A stretch of 6,376 bases of DNA from JARIHD01 sp964610985 (GCA_964610985.1 CAZSZJ010000043.1:1-6376), one strand, 5' to 3'; shown: positions 1 to 5,434, numbered from the stretch's first letter. Notes: a model not told the origin generated them from the sequence alone. Translations and numbers: made by a program.

Positions 1-698
1 GCATTGGTGAGTTCAATAATTCGCGTTGATTGTTCTTCGAGGTTTCGTACAACCAGGCGGTAGCCTCCTTTGGGATCCGAATAAAAGGCGTGGTAGCTTA
101 GAAATGTTACATATCTGCCGTCGCGGGTAACGATCGGCGCCTCACCGTCTATCCCTGTATCTACGGCTGGTAGTCGTTTCTTTTTGGTATCAATATTTAT
201 CACCCTTGTGTATTTGGTTATAAGGTCGTGCATTATTATATTGGTACAGGGGTCATCCTGCCCTTTACAAAAATCGTTTAGGCCTGGGGCCACGTCGCGT
301 GCGGTTGAGGCATAGACCACGTAGCGGCCGTCAGCGGAAATGGTCGGTACATAACTGCCGCCCGAACCCGGCCCACCCTCGGCGGTACGACTGACCAACT
401 CGGTCTTCTTGGTGATTCTATCGTAGGCATACACCTGCTCCATGGCATTATGCGAGCCAGATACTAGGTTGGTCGCTCGAGAAGAGAATACCGATATGCG
501 ACCGTCCGCGCTCAAAGTACGAGCCTGGGATTTATGTATGTCGTTGTTGGCGCCTTCGCCACTTTGTCCTTTTGTCTCAAGTGTTGTAGCGCTAAGACTG
601 CTGGCACCGACATGTTTGAGCGGCAATAAAGCGATCATGCCAACTCCCACTACCGCCATAATTACTGGCCATATTCTATATTTTTGTAACTTCTTCAT
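1..698 (-). CDS. Secreted TolB/PD40-type beta-propeller protein, N-terminal part (C-terminus off window)
   Basis: The reading frame starts at the ATG at 698 and stays open for 232 codons to the left edge, so the C-terminus is missing. Residues 1-33 look like an export signal: basic start (MKKLQKYR), a hydrophobic core at about 10-27, then KHVGASS, where cleavage after VGA is plausible; an uncleaved membrane anchor is the alternative. A low-complexity linker follows (about 34-58). The rest carries blade-like repeats typical of WD40-like PD40/TolB propellers: LSADGRISVFSS near 62-73, ISADGRYVVYAS near 120-131 and VTRDGRYVTFLS near 190-201. Each of the first two is followed by a strand pair of the 'VYAYDRITKKTELVS' kind. 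Cys144 and Cys151 could form a disulfide in an inserted loop. Such domains usually serve as extracytoplasmic binding scaffolds; the ligand here is unknown. Unlike the other genes it has a purine run, AAGGGGG, 4 bases before the ATG. Diverges from gene B. Confidence 0.85.
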   Translation of the reverse strand, partial: MKKLQKYRIWPVIMAVVGVGMIALLPLKHVGASSLSATTLETKGQSGEGANNDIHKSQARTLSADGRISVFSSRATNLVSGSHNAMEQVYAYDRITKKTELVSRTAEGGPGSGGSYVPTISADGRYVVYASTARDVAPGLNDFCKGQDDPCTNIIMHDLITKYTRVINIDTKKKRLPAVDTGIDGEAPIVTRDGRYVTFLSYHAFYSDPKGGYRLVVRNLEEQSTRIIELTN

Positions 699-702
699 GG
701 AG

Positions 703-719
703 CCCCCTTATGTACTATC
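703..719 (-). promoter_or_regulatory. Possible -10 and weak ribosome binding site of the propeller gene
   Basis: Read on the minus strand, GATAGT (714-719) is a possible -10 and would give a leader of about 9 bases that contains AAGGGGG (703-709), 4 bases before the ATG. No good -35 lies at the right distance (TTATTT at 737-742 is the best). The G-run is only a partial match to a Shine-Dalgarno sequence. The assignment is weak, but it marks this gene as the only one here with any purine-rich leader. Confidence 0.3.
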
Positions 720-817
720 CGTAAAGTAACAAGAGGAAATAAATCTATTATTAAATGGGCTTCGTATTAAATAACAAGCAGCGCTTCATAGCGAACGGAC
801 ACTCATCCGTGACAATT

Positions 818-844
818 AAAGTGTTCCAAATGGGGCATTTTTTT
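818..844 (+). terminator. Terminator-like hairpin with T-tract, no obvious upstream gene
   Basis: On the plus strand TGTTCC (822-827) pairs with GGGGCA (832-837) through two G-U wobbles around the loop AAAT. The stem can extend outward by G-U and A-T pairs into AAAG/TTTT (818-821 with 838-841). It runs straight into seven T residues and then GTTTTG. This is the layout of an intrinsic terminator on the plus strand. The nearest gene to the left is on the minus strand, so the structure has no evident client unless a short transcript begins in 700-800. Read on the minus strand the tail (CTTTAATT) is poorer. Confidence 0.4.
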
Positions 845-898
845 GTTTTGCGAGTCTGTGTCACTCATGTTTTTTTGAAGTACTGCCAGGGGTGCTGG

Positions 899-908
899 CT
901 AGCGCTAG
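899..908. repeat. 10-bp perfect palindrome upstream of gene B -10
   Basis: CTAGCGCTAG is its own reverse complement. It lies 20 bases upstream of the TATAAT of gene B and overlaps the place where the -35 should be (906-911, TAGTAT, a poor match). A site in this position could bind a dimeric regulator that blocks, or stands in for, -35 contacts. That role is inferred from position only. Confidence 0.35.
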
Positions 909-928
909 TATAAATGGCTACATGATTA

Positions 929-934
929 TATAAT
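929..934 (+). promoter_or_regulatory. Perfect -10 (TATAAT) giving a leaderless mRNA for gene B
   Basis: TATAAT ends 6 bases before the ATG at 941, so the usual start point falls exactly on the A of the ATG. There is no room for a Shine-Dalgarno sequence downstream of it. The matching -35 is weak (TAGTAT at 906-911), so transcription may be low or need an activator. TATAAA at 909-914 with TTGAAG at 875-880 was considered, but the 28-base spacing is far too long. Confidence 0.6.
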
Positions 935-940
935 GCGGCC

Positions 941-1693
941 ATGGACGTCCTAGAGTCACGAATACCCCGGCCAAATCAACCCGATCATGGCCTATATGTT
1001 TGGCCTCAAAATATGTATATTGAGCAGCACTTAGAGCTCTTTAGAAAGGCACAAGCCAGCTTGCCACTCGGTGCGCTTGTCAGGGGCGTCATCAATCATG
1101 AGGCAGCCGAATCCTTTATGGGGTCAGGACTGCATGAGGGCGTTGAGGGGCTGCCGGTAATACCAGGTAGACATATTCCCACGGCACTTCGGATATTTGA
1201 ACACCGGGAATATAGGGATAATCATAGCGTATTGTTAGCAAGAGGCGTGCGAGGCCTTACAACAACATGGCAGCTAAGACGGCACTTCTCCTCAGAGCAA
1301 ATTGATGCAGCGAGAGATATAGCTCAGAAAGTTGATCCTCTCACCCCCATAATGACATGGGTTAACGCTGGGGGATATATAGCTACTAGAGGAAGCGATG
1401 GCACTTTAGCAATCGCCACCTCCCCATATAGTAGAGAGAAAGATAAACAGAAATACAATTTAAATAGCGAGTATGCACGGTTACGATGGACGGAACGATG
1501 CGAATTTGTTATGGATAACCGCATAACTCATGTAGCTAATCGCTATCCCAAATATATTGACACCGAATCATACCCTCTGCCCCTTCTCACGCCACCCCCA
1601 GGCTACGATAGTCAGCACGTCGTCCAGGAGCTTGGCTGGCTCAAAAATGGCGTATTCGAGCCAGCAATTTATCCCGGCGGCCATTCGTCTTAA
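941..1693 (+). CDS. Gene B: unknown 250-residue protein
   Basis: I do not recognise this protein. The 250-codon frame starts at ATG 941, 7 bases after a perfect TATAAT, and ends in TAA. It has no signal peptide or membrane segment, so it is probably cytoplasmic. The sequence is mixed alpha/beta in feel: a helical stretch at about 26-41, a His- and Glu-containing part (His53-Glu54, His65-Glu66, then HREYRDNH at 88-95), an Arg-rich section (LARGVRGLTTTWQLRRHF, 99-116), a helix near 117-130, and a Pro-rich tail (PLPLLTPPPGY, 212-222). A hydrophobic, Gly-rich stretch lies at 134-149 (TPIMTWVNAGGYIATR). One Cys (187). The His/Glu residues could bind a metal, but no named motif supports this. It sits 141 bases before the methyltransferase on the same strand; read-through is possible, although that gene has its own promoter. 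Composition is like its neighbours. Confidence 0.8.
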   Translation: MDVLESRIPRPNQPDHGLYVWPQNMYIEQHLELFRKAQASLPLGALVRGVINHEAAESFMGSGLHEGVEGLPVIPGRHIPTALRIFEHREYRDNHSVLLARGVRGLTTTWQLRRHFSSEQIDAARDIAQKVDPLTPIMTWVNAGGYIATRGSDGTLAIATSPYSREKDKQKYNLNSEYARLRWTERCEFVMDNRITHVANRYPKYIDTESYPLPLLTPPPGYDSQHVVQELGWLKNGVFEPAIYPGGHSS

Positions 1694-1834
1694 GCCATAT
1701 GGGGGCATTATAAAAATGAAATTCAATATCGGGGTTCGGTGAAGCAAGGACATGCGCAGAAGCTTGCTTCGAGCAAGTTGGAGCGGAAAGCACGAAGTGC
1801 ACTATCCCTTTCCCTCTTTTGTTACAATACCCAC
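1694..1834 (+). other. Intergenic region with competing hairpins between gene B and the methyltransferase
   Basis: GAAGCAAG (1741-1748) can pair with CTTGCTTC (1763-1770) over a 14-base loop. The same right arm can instead pair locally: CTTGCT (1763-1768) with AGCAAG (1772-1777) around TCG, extended by G-U and A-U pairs to 1761-1779. The two folds exclude each other, as in attenuators, but neither is followed by a T-tract. An 8-bp palindrome AGTGCACT lies at 1796-1803, next to the methyltransferase promoter. A longer in-frame ATG at 1739 falls in this region and is rejected as the start. Confidence 0.35.
1820..1828 (+). promoter_or_regulatory. Extended -10 (TGT-TACAAT) giving a leaderless methyltransferase mRNA
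   Basis: TG at 1820-1821, one base, then TACAAT at 1823-1828 forms an extended -10, which can work without a good -35; the -35 position here (about 1800-1805, CACTAT) is poor. Six bases separate it from ATG 1835, so the predicted first base of the mRNA is the A of the ATG. This decides the start in favour of 1835 over the longer frame from 1739, whose first 32 codons would contain this promoter. Confidence 0.6.
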
Positions 1835-2560
1835 ATGAAGACCAATCCATGGGATGGCTTAAGCCCAATATTTGCAGGCACGGATAATCTGCAAGACGTT
1901 CCACCTGAAGCAGCAGATAACATCCTTATTGCGTGGCCCGTCCTCATTGATTTCATCAATCAGAATGACCAACAACCCAAGGGCAAACGCGCTTTGGATT
2001 ACGGCTGCGGAGGCGGCCGCTTCGCCTCCAAGCTGCACGCCTTAGGCTATGAAACATATGGCACGGATACATCGCCAGCAATGATAAAAAACGCTCAGCA
2101 GCACTATGGCAGCTACGCAGAATTTACTACCGGCGATGAGCTAGTGGCAAGACAGCATGGACCCTACGATCTTATTACCTCACTCATGGCGTTTGAATTT
2201 ATACCCGACATTGAGCAAGTATTGCCCATATTGCTTTCGTCACTAAAACCAGGTGGTCTTTTTGTTTTTGCCACCCACAATCCGGAATATGTTAAAGATT
2301 GTTTAGCAGCCCAAGGAAGTCCTTATACGAATTTTGACTCTAAACAACATCCGTCCAGAGGTACACTTGTATTTGGCGATACAGCCGTTCCTATCTTCTT
2401 ACGCAGTGCACAGTACTACCAAAAGCTATTAACCCAGCTCGGTCTCGCGCCCTTACTTGAAGCCTATCCACCCTTTACCGAAGATTTTCTGGCCCGATAC
2501 CCGACCGAAGATCCTACCCTCCATTCCGAGTACCTTATCCTAGGCTTTCGTAAAGCCTAG
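1835..2560 (+). CDS. Class I SAM-dependent methyltransferase (Methyltransf_11/25-like)
   Basis: The 241-residue protein has the Rossmann methyltransferase core. Motif I, the SAM-binding glycine loop, is ALDYGCGGGRF at 53-63. The acidic residue that should hold the SAM ribose hydroxyls is Asp78 in GTDTSPAMI (76-84). A motif IV-like YDLITSLMAFEFI follows at 111-123, and LKPGGLFVFATHNP (137-150) is the usual post-motif strand. A roughly 50-residue helical lid precedes motif I. The C-terminal part (about 165-215) is probably the substrate cap, followed by a final strand (LILGFRK). The fold resembles UbiE/Coq5-type and other small-molecule methyltransferases, but the acceptor cannot be told from sequence. 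It is cytoplasmic. The start at 1835 is chosen because an extended -10 ends 6 bases before it; the residues encoded from 1739 do not look like part of the fold. The stop codon lies inside a 9-bp hairpin shared with the convergent gene D. Confidence 0.88.
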   Translation: MKTNPWDGLSPIFAGTDNLQDVPPEAADNILIAWPVLIDFINQNDQQPKGKRALDYGCGGGRFASKLHALGYETYGTDTSPAMIKNAQQHYGSYAEFTTGDELVARQHGPYDLITSLMAFEFIPDIEQVLPILLSSLKPGGLFVFATHNPEYVKDCLAAQGSPYTNFDSKQHPSRGTLVFGDTAVPIFLRSAQYYQKLLTQLGLAPLLEAYPPFTEDFLARYPTEDPTLHSEYLILGFRKA

Positions 2561-2571
2561 CCTCTCGGCTA
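2540..2571. terminator. Overlapping hairpins at the methyltransferase/gene D convergence
   Basis: CTAGGCTTT (2540-2548) pairs perfectly with AAAGCCTAG (2552-2560) over a 3-base loop; the right arm ends on the stop codon. An overlapping stem pairs TAGCC (2558-2562) with GGCTA (2567-2571); read on the minus strand its loop is GAGA, a GNRA tetraloop, and the stem is followed by GGCTTT. A third copy of the arm, TAGGCTT (2600-2606), could also pair with 2553-2559. There is no long T-tract on either strand. This is probably a compact two-way transcript end or mRNA 3' end stabiliser. Confidence 0.45.
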
Positions 2572-2608
2572 ACTTATTGGCGCCCTGAAAACAAAATGGT
2601 AGGCTTAA

Positions 2609-3160
2609 TTATTGGTTGAGAGGGAGCGGATAAATGGTCGTAATGGTAGTCTCTGAAAAACCAAATAGCATCTCAGGCCCAGGATCGCTTTTAACCTCGA
2701 GACTTATGGGGAGAGCGACATCATTGATGAGTGCATCTTCGGCCGTTGGTATACGCACAAGCCTCAGCATACTCCTACCGAAACGCGCATAATGCAAGGC
2801 ATCTTCTTGGTGAATCGGATCATAGTCTTCGTCACCGTAAGCGTACAGCCGTTCCATTGCGTGCTCTACGGCTGGCGCGCTTCGCTGAATATTACTTCCT
2901 ACCATCCAAGAGAAGTTCTCAACGCCCATAGAGGTTAGGTAGTTGGCCATAGCACTCAGCTTTTCTGCGCTATCTCCACCGCCCGGCTCTAATGAGGCAC
3001 GAGCAGTAAGGAAAAGCTTGGCCTTATACCCTTGGCTCATGTAGCCCATACACCAACTGTAGTGCTGGAGCTCGGTTGTAATCTGGCCGTTTCGCAGGAC
3101 AGGCACCGCAGCAACTGTACGATATGGACGAAATGTTTTACTCTCGCGAAAATCACGCAT
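2609..3160 (-). CDS. Gene D: unknown 183-residue protein
   Basis: I do not recognise this protein. It has 183 residues, no signal peptide and no membrane segment. The N-terminal half reads as beta strands and turns (FRPYRTVAAVPVLRNGQITTELQ, 10-32; YKAKLFLTARASLEP, 45-59), then a helix (SAEKLSAMANYLTSMGV, 64-80). An acidic loop, YGDEDYDP (108-115), is followed by HQEDALHYARFGRSMLRLVRIPTAEDALIND (117-147), and the end is a strand-rich tail finishing PLPLNQ. A single Cys lies at 37. The acidic segment could bind a cation, but no known motif supports that. The ATG at 3160 is 9 bases after the -10 of a good promoter, and no Shine-Dalgarno is present. It is transcribed away from the metalloprotease gene and converges with the methyltransferase gene, with 48 bases between the stop codons. 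Confidence 0.75.
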   Translation of the reverse strand: MRDFRESKTFRPYRTVAAVPVLRNGQITTELQHYSWCMGYMSQGYKAKLFLTARASLEPGGGDSAEKLSAMANYLTSMGVENFSWMVGSNIQRSAPAVEHAMERLYAYGDEDYDPIHQEDALHYARFGRSMLRLVRIPTAEDALINDVALPISLEVKSDPGPEMLFGFSETTITTIYPLPLNQ

Positions 3161-3169
3161 AATATGCGT

Positions 3170-3198
3170 ATTATGTACTATAGTTACCTAGATTGCAA
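3170..3198 (-). promoter_or_regulatory. Promoter of gene D (TTGCAA-17-CATAAT)
   Basis: On the minus strand the -35 is TTGCAA (3193-3198), the spacer is exactly 17 bases, and the -10 is CATAAT (3170-3175). Nine bases separate the -10 from the ATG at 3160, which predicts a leader of about 2-4 bases with no ribosome binding site. It is back to back with the promoter of gene E; the two -35 elements are 18 bases apart. Confidence 0.65.
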
Positions 3199-3216
3199 TG
3201 TGATCCTACCTGAATC

Positions 3217-3245
3217 TTGACGTTATTATAAGTTTATATTATAAT
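3217..3245 (+). promoter_or_regulatory. Near-consensus promoter of the metalloprotease gene (TTGACG-17-TATAAT)
   Basis: The -35 TTGACG (3217-3222), a 17-base spacer and a perfect TATAAT (3240-3245) make this the strongest promoter in the window. The ATG at 3253 starts 7 bases past the -10, so the predicted start point is the A of the ATG or one base before it. The -10 lies inside a 14-bp AT-only palindrome (3235-3248, TATATTATAATATA), which should melt easily and could also serve as a regulator site. Confidence 0.72.
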
Positions 3246-3252
3246 ATAGACC

Positions 3253-4584
3253 ATGAAGTTAAAAGAACTTTTGGTTGTCAGTACAGCAGGGCTTGCTCTG
3301 TCTTGTAGCACCCCAGAGTCCACGGAAATTTCTCATTTTGAGCTAACTCCAGAGCCTACAACCTATAGCTTGACACCCGCAGAACAGCTCGAAGAACAAC
3401 ATAATGCGGCAATAGCGGCTTTGCCCGAAGCCGCCTGCTCCACCGACCGGCGAGATGAAAAGAAAGCACGGGAAATTGCCGAAAGATGCCATAACGCACA
3501 ACAACATGGGCGTGTAGCTCTGGTTAATTTCGGTGCTGAGTCAGAACTCTTGGAGGCGGTTGCCGATGATATGGAGATTGCCATGCCTGCCGCCACAGCC
3601 GGCATTGTCACGCCTTCGGTTTCGGTCGTAGCTGCATCACCTGAGTCCAAAACGGCTTTTGACGAGACGAATCCGCAATGTGCAATCGTTGACCCTAAAA
3701 AGTTTGCATCCGTCATGGCCGATATTCATATGCCTCAATTGCAGCAGAATTATGACTTTGTGATTGCGATAACCGACAAGCCGGCATGCGTTGGGGATTT
3801 GGGACTGAGCGATAATGTTGTCGGTCGTCATGCGGATATATACAAAAAAGGGATAGAAGAGATTGCTAATACTCTCCCTGATCCATCCGAAAAACTTGAA
3901 GACATGCTCGTACACGATACTGCACATGAGCTCGGCCATCTATTAGGCATGAATCATAAAGGGACTTTACAATGTGAAATTACTAAAGGTGGCAAGTCCT
4001 ACAGCCTAGCCGACCATCACATTGCGCCAGCTCCAAATACTTTTGACCTTAAACGATATGCTAAGCCTACCAGCCAGTCATGCACGTACAAGGAATATAG
4101 CGACCAGCCCGATGTGCTTATGGGCAGTAATAATTACGACCTCAAACCACAAGACTATAAGCCCGACGGCCTGGAAGTTGAGCGGTTGACCAGCCTAGCT
4201 ACAGCAAACCAAGACTCTACCCTGGCTACATCCGTGAGTGAAAAAACTACAATATATGATGGTGCGGCAGCCAAAGCGTATAAACACGCAACTATTGCGT
4301 TAACCGCTGAAGCCGGATTTTCGGTAATGGGCTGGCGCGGCGCGGCTGTACAAATGTCCGAATTGGCTTTTGTGCCAATCGTCGGTGAAGGTTCTGCCAA
4401 AAATGACGCCGCCGTGTCAGGCGTGCGGCTTGTCATGCAGGGCTTACATTACGAAACGATCGATATGGGGGTTCTCGCCGAGGTCTCCACCGGTGAGTCC
4501 AAGACCATGCTGGTAAGCGTCGGCCGTGAAGTTGTTCGAATCGCCCTAGACGGCAAGACCATGAGCACTACTCTCATAAAATAA
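3253..4584 (+). CDS. Metzincin-type zinc metalloprotease, probable lipoprotein
   Basis: The 443-residue protein begins with a short signal (MKLKELLVVSTAGLALSC) whose end fits a lipobox: LALS before Cys18. It would be lipidated at Cys18 and held on the outer face of the membrane. The catalytic motif is HELGHLLGMNH at 225-235, the metzincin HExxHxxGxxH: His225, His229 and His235 bind zinc and Glu226 is the catalytic base. A Met-turn candidate is DVLMG with Met290, unusually far downstream (55 residues after His235). Six cysteines remain after Cys18 (62, 79, 143, 179, 241, 277) and could form three disulfides; 241 and 277 lie in the insertion before the Met-turn. About 150 residues after the Met-turn form an extra strand-rich domain of unknown role. 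A propeptide may lie within about 20-130. Substrate unknown; degradation of extracellular or host/partner proteins is a guess. Its own strong promoter makes the mRNA leaderless. Confidence 0.88.
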   Translation: MKLKELLVVSTAGLALSCSTPESTEISHFELTPEPTTYSLTPAEQLEEQHNAAIAALPEAACSTDRRDEKKAREIAERCHNAQQHGRVALVNFGAESELLEAVADDMEIAMPAATAGIVTPSVSVVAASPESKTAFDETNPQCAIVDPKKFASVMADIHMPQLQQNYDFVIAITDKPACVGDLGLSDNVVGRHADIYKKGIEEIANTLPDPSEKLEDMLVHDTAHELGHLLGMNHKGTLQCEITKGGKSYSLADHHIAPAPNTFDLKRYAKPTSQSCTYKEYSDQPDVLMGSNNYDLKPQDYKPDGLEVERLTSLATANQDSTLATSVSEKTTIYDGAAAKAYKHATIALTAEAGFSVMGWRGAAVQMSELAFVPIVGEGSAKNDAAVSGVRLVMQGLHYETIDMGVLAEVSTGESKTMLVSVGREVVRIALDGKTMSTTLIK

Positions 4585-4710
4585 TAACACCCTCCCGGCC
4601 AAGAGATTATTCAACTAATTGAGTAGACCGTGGAATACTTCTTGAATGCGCGGAGGTAATCTGCTCTTATGGCTAGAAATCGAAACGACTATTGATAATA
4701 CGTCTAAGAT
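4585..4710 (+). other. Intergenic region between the metalloprotease gene and gene F
   Basis: A weak AT-rich hairpin lies at 4608-4625 (TATTCAA with TTGAGTA, one G-U pair, loop CTAA) with no T-tract after it, so termination here is doubtful. GGAGGT, a good Shine-Dalgarno sequence, occurs at 4652-4657, but the only start nearby is an 8-codon frame (4669-4695) that ends inside the gene F promoter. Nothing else was recognised. Confidence 0.35.
4692..4699 (+). promoter_or_regulatory. Probable gene F promoter element (GATAAT, or TTGATA read as -35)
   Basis: TTGATAAT can be read in two ways. As a -10, GATAAT (4694-4699) predicts a start of transcription near 4706 and a leader of about 5 bases before ATG 4711, but its -35 position is poor. 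As a -35, TTGATA (4692-4697) with a 17-base spacer leads to CAAGAT (4715-4720), which would place the mRNA start about 2 bases before the in-frame ATG at 4729. The first reading has the better -10. Either way the leader is too short for a ribosome binding site. Confidence 0.4.
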
Positions 4711-5400
4711 ATGGCAAGATACTGTATTATGTCTTCGCCCACCCATCTGCTGAAACCCGACCATTTACTCTCGACCGCCGAACAACTGACCCTTATCAAC
4801 TTTTACAATGAAGATTGTTGGAGAGAATTTAGCAGCGAACAGCTTAATAATGTGCCAGTGGATAACGAGCCTCAGCGGGATCTGAGTAGTCTAAAAGTCT
4901 TACACGTAGATTTTGGTTCTCCCGAGGCAACGATCTCAGGCTGGCGTCGCGCTTTCATGCCTCGCCTAGCAGGTTTTGCGCACTGGAATTCATATGATGA
5001 CTCGATTGGATCGCTCGATTTGCGTGAGAACACTCGTACCTATCAGGTTGGCATTCACGAGGTCCGTCTTGACTTAACGGCCAATGCTGACACCACCTCT
5101 ATGGTCGATATTTGGCAGCGAACCGCCGAAGAAGGACAGGTGCTGGCGCACGGCGAGGTGCTTTCGGCCATGGGTCTGCATCGATTCCTACTTGAGCCTC
5201 GTAGGGACATGCTTTTGCCTGTTCTTGGAGGCTACGCTCTCGAGCTAGGCAGCCGCGAAAAAACTCAGTCCTTGCAAATGGACACCGATAACAGGAGCTG
5301 GGGACTTCGCTATTACTCCTCGGTAGCAGCTCTTCGTAGCAATACCCCCGTCCCTCTTGTGTTGGACGGTCAACGCTGTAGCATATCATCAAGCAGTTGA
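4711..5400 (+). CDS. Gene F: unknown protein of 229 (or 223) residues
   Basis: I do not recognise this protein. The frame from ATG 4711 gives 229 residues; an in-frame ATG at 4729 would give 223, starting MSSPTHLLKPD. No signal peptide or membrane segment is seen. The N-terminal part looks helical (STAEQLTLINFYNEDCWREF, 21-40), with an acidic stretch (PVDNEPQRD, 49-57). Likely strands are LKVLHVDFG (61-69), YQVGIHEVRLDLTA (111-124) and SWGLRYYSSVAAL (196-208). A segment rich in Trp, Arg and His, SGWRRAFMPRLAGFAHWN (76-93), is the most distinctive. The tail ends QRCSISSSS. Cys residues lie at 5, 36 and 223. Alternating strands and a soluble make-up suggest a cytoplasmic protein. It follows the metalloprotease gene on the same strand after 126 bases, so read-through is possible, but a separate promoter is likely. 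It converges with gene G. Confidence 0.75.
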   Translation: MARYCIMSSPTHLLKPDHLLSTAEQLTLINFYNEDCWREFSSEQLNNVPVDNEPQRDLSSLKVLHVDFGSPEATISGWRRAFMPRLAGFAHWNSYDDSIGSLDLRENTRTYQVGIHEVRLDLTANADTTSMVDIWQRTAEEGQVLAHGEVLSAMGLHRFLLEPRRDMLLPVLGGYALELGSREKTQSLQMDTDNRSWGLRYYSSVAALRSNTPVPLVLDGQRCSISSSS

Positions 5401-5434
5401 CGTATTTCTTTGGCCTTTTTCTGTATGGGCCACG

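Larger units (their letters stand above)
699..940. other. Divergent intergenic region between the propeller gene and gene B
   Basis: This 242-bp region contains, from left to right: the weak upstream signals of the propeller gene (703-719); an AT-rich stretch (721-780); a small inverted repeat ACGGA/TCCGT (795-799 and 806-810); a terminator-like hairpin with a T-tract (818-844); a second T-rich stretch (871-876); a 10-bp palindrome CTAGCGCTAG (899-908); and the TATAAT of gene B (929-934). A 52-codon frame (755-913, plus) crosses all of this and is judged spurious. No RNA gene was recognised. Confidence 0.6.

Noticed and set aside
442..729. 95-codon plus-strand frame opposite the propeller gene
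   Set aside because: The minus-strand frame here has a signal peptide and three PD40 motifs; the plus frame is its antisense shadow.
755..913. 52-codon plus-strand frame in the A/B intergenic region
   Set aside because: It runs across a terminator-like T-tract (reading Phe-Phe-Val-Leu) and the palindrome upstream of gene B, has no proper promoter or ribosome binding site spacing, and has an unprotein-like make-up.
1213..1221. TAGGGATAA resembling part of the I-SceI homing-endonuclease site
   Set aside because: Only the first half matches, and it lies within the coding sequence of gene B with no intron or endonuclease nearby.
1568..1904. Minus-strand frames across the B/C junction
   Set aside because: They overlap the end of gene B and the start of the methyltransferase, and no promoter leads into them.
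3199..3216. TGTGA half-site for a CRP-like regulator between D and E
   Set aside because: No matching TCACA half lies at the required spacing.
3363..3939. Two minus-strand frames opposite the metalloprotease gene
   Set aside because: They are Ser/Ala-rich or patternless, and lie opposite a well-supported gene with a zinc-protease motif.
4652..4695. GGAGGT followed by an 8-codon frame, as a leader peptide or ribosome binding site for gene F
   Set aside because: The frame stops before gene F, inside its promoter, and the Shine-Dalgarno sequence is more than 50 bases from the gene F start. Probably chance.
5099..5392. 97-codon minus-strand frame opposite gene F
   Set aside because: No promoter, rich in Arg/Pro/Cys as expected from antisense; gene F has better boundaries and promoter context.
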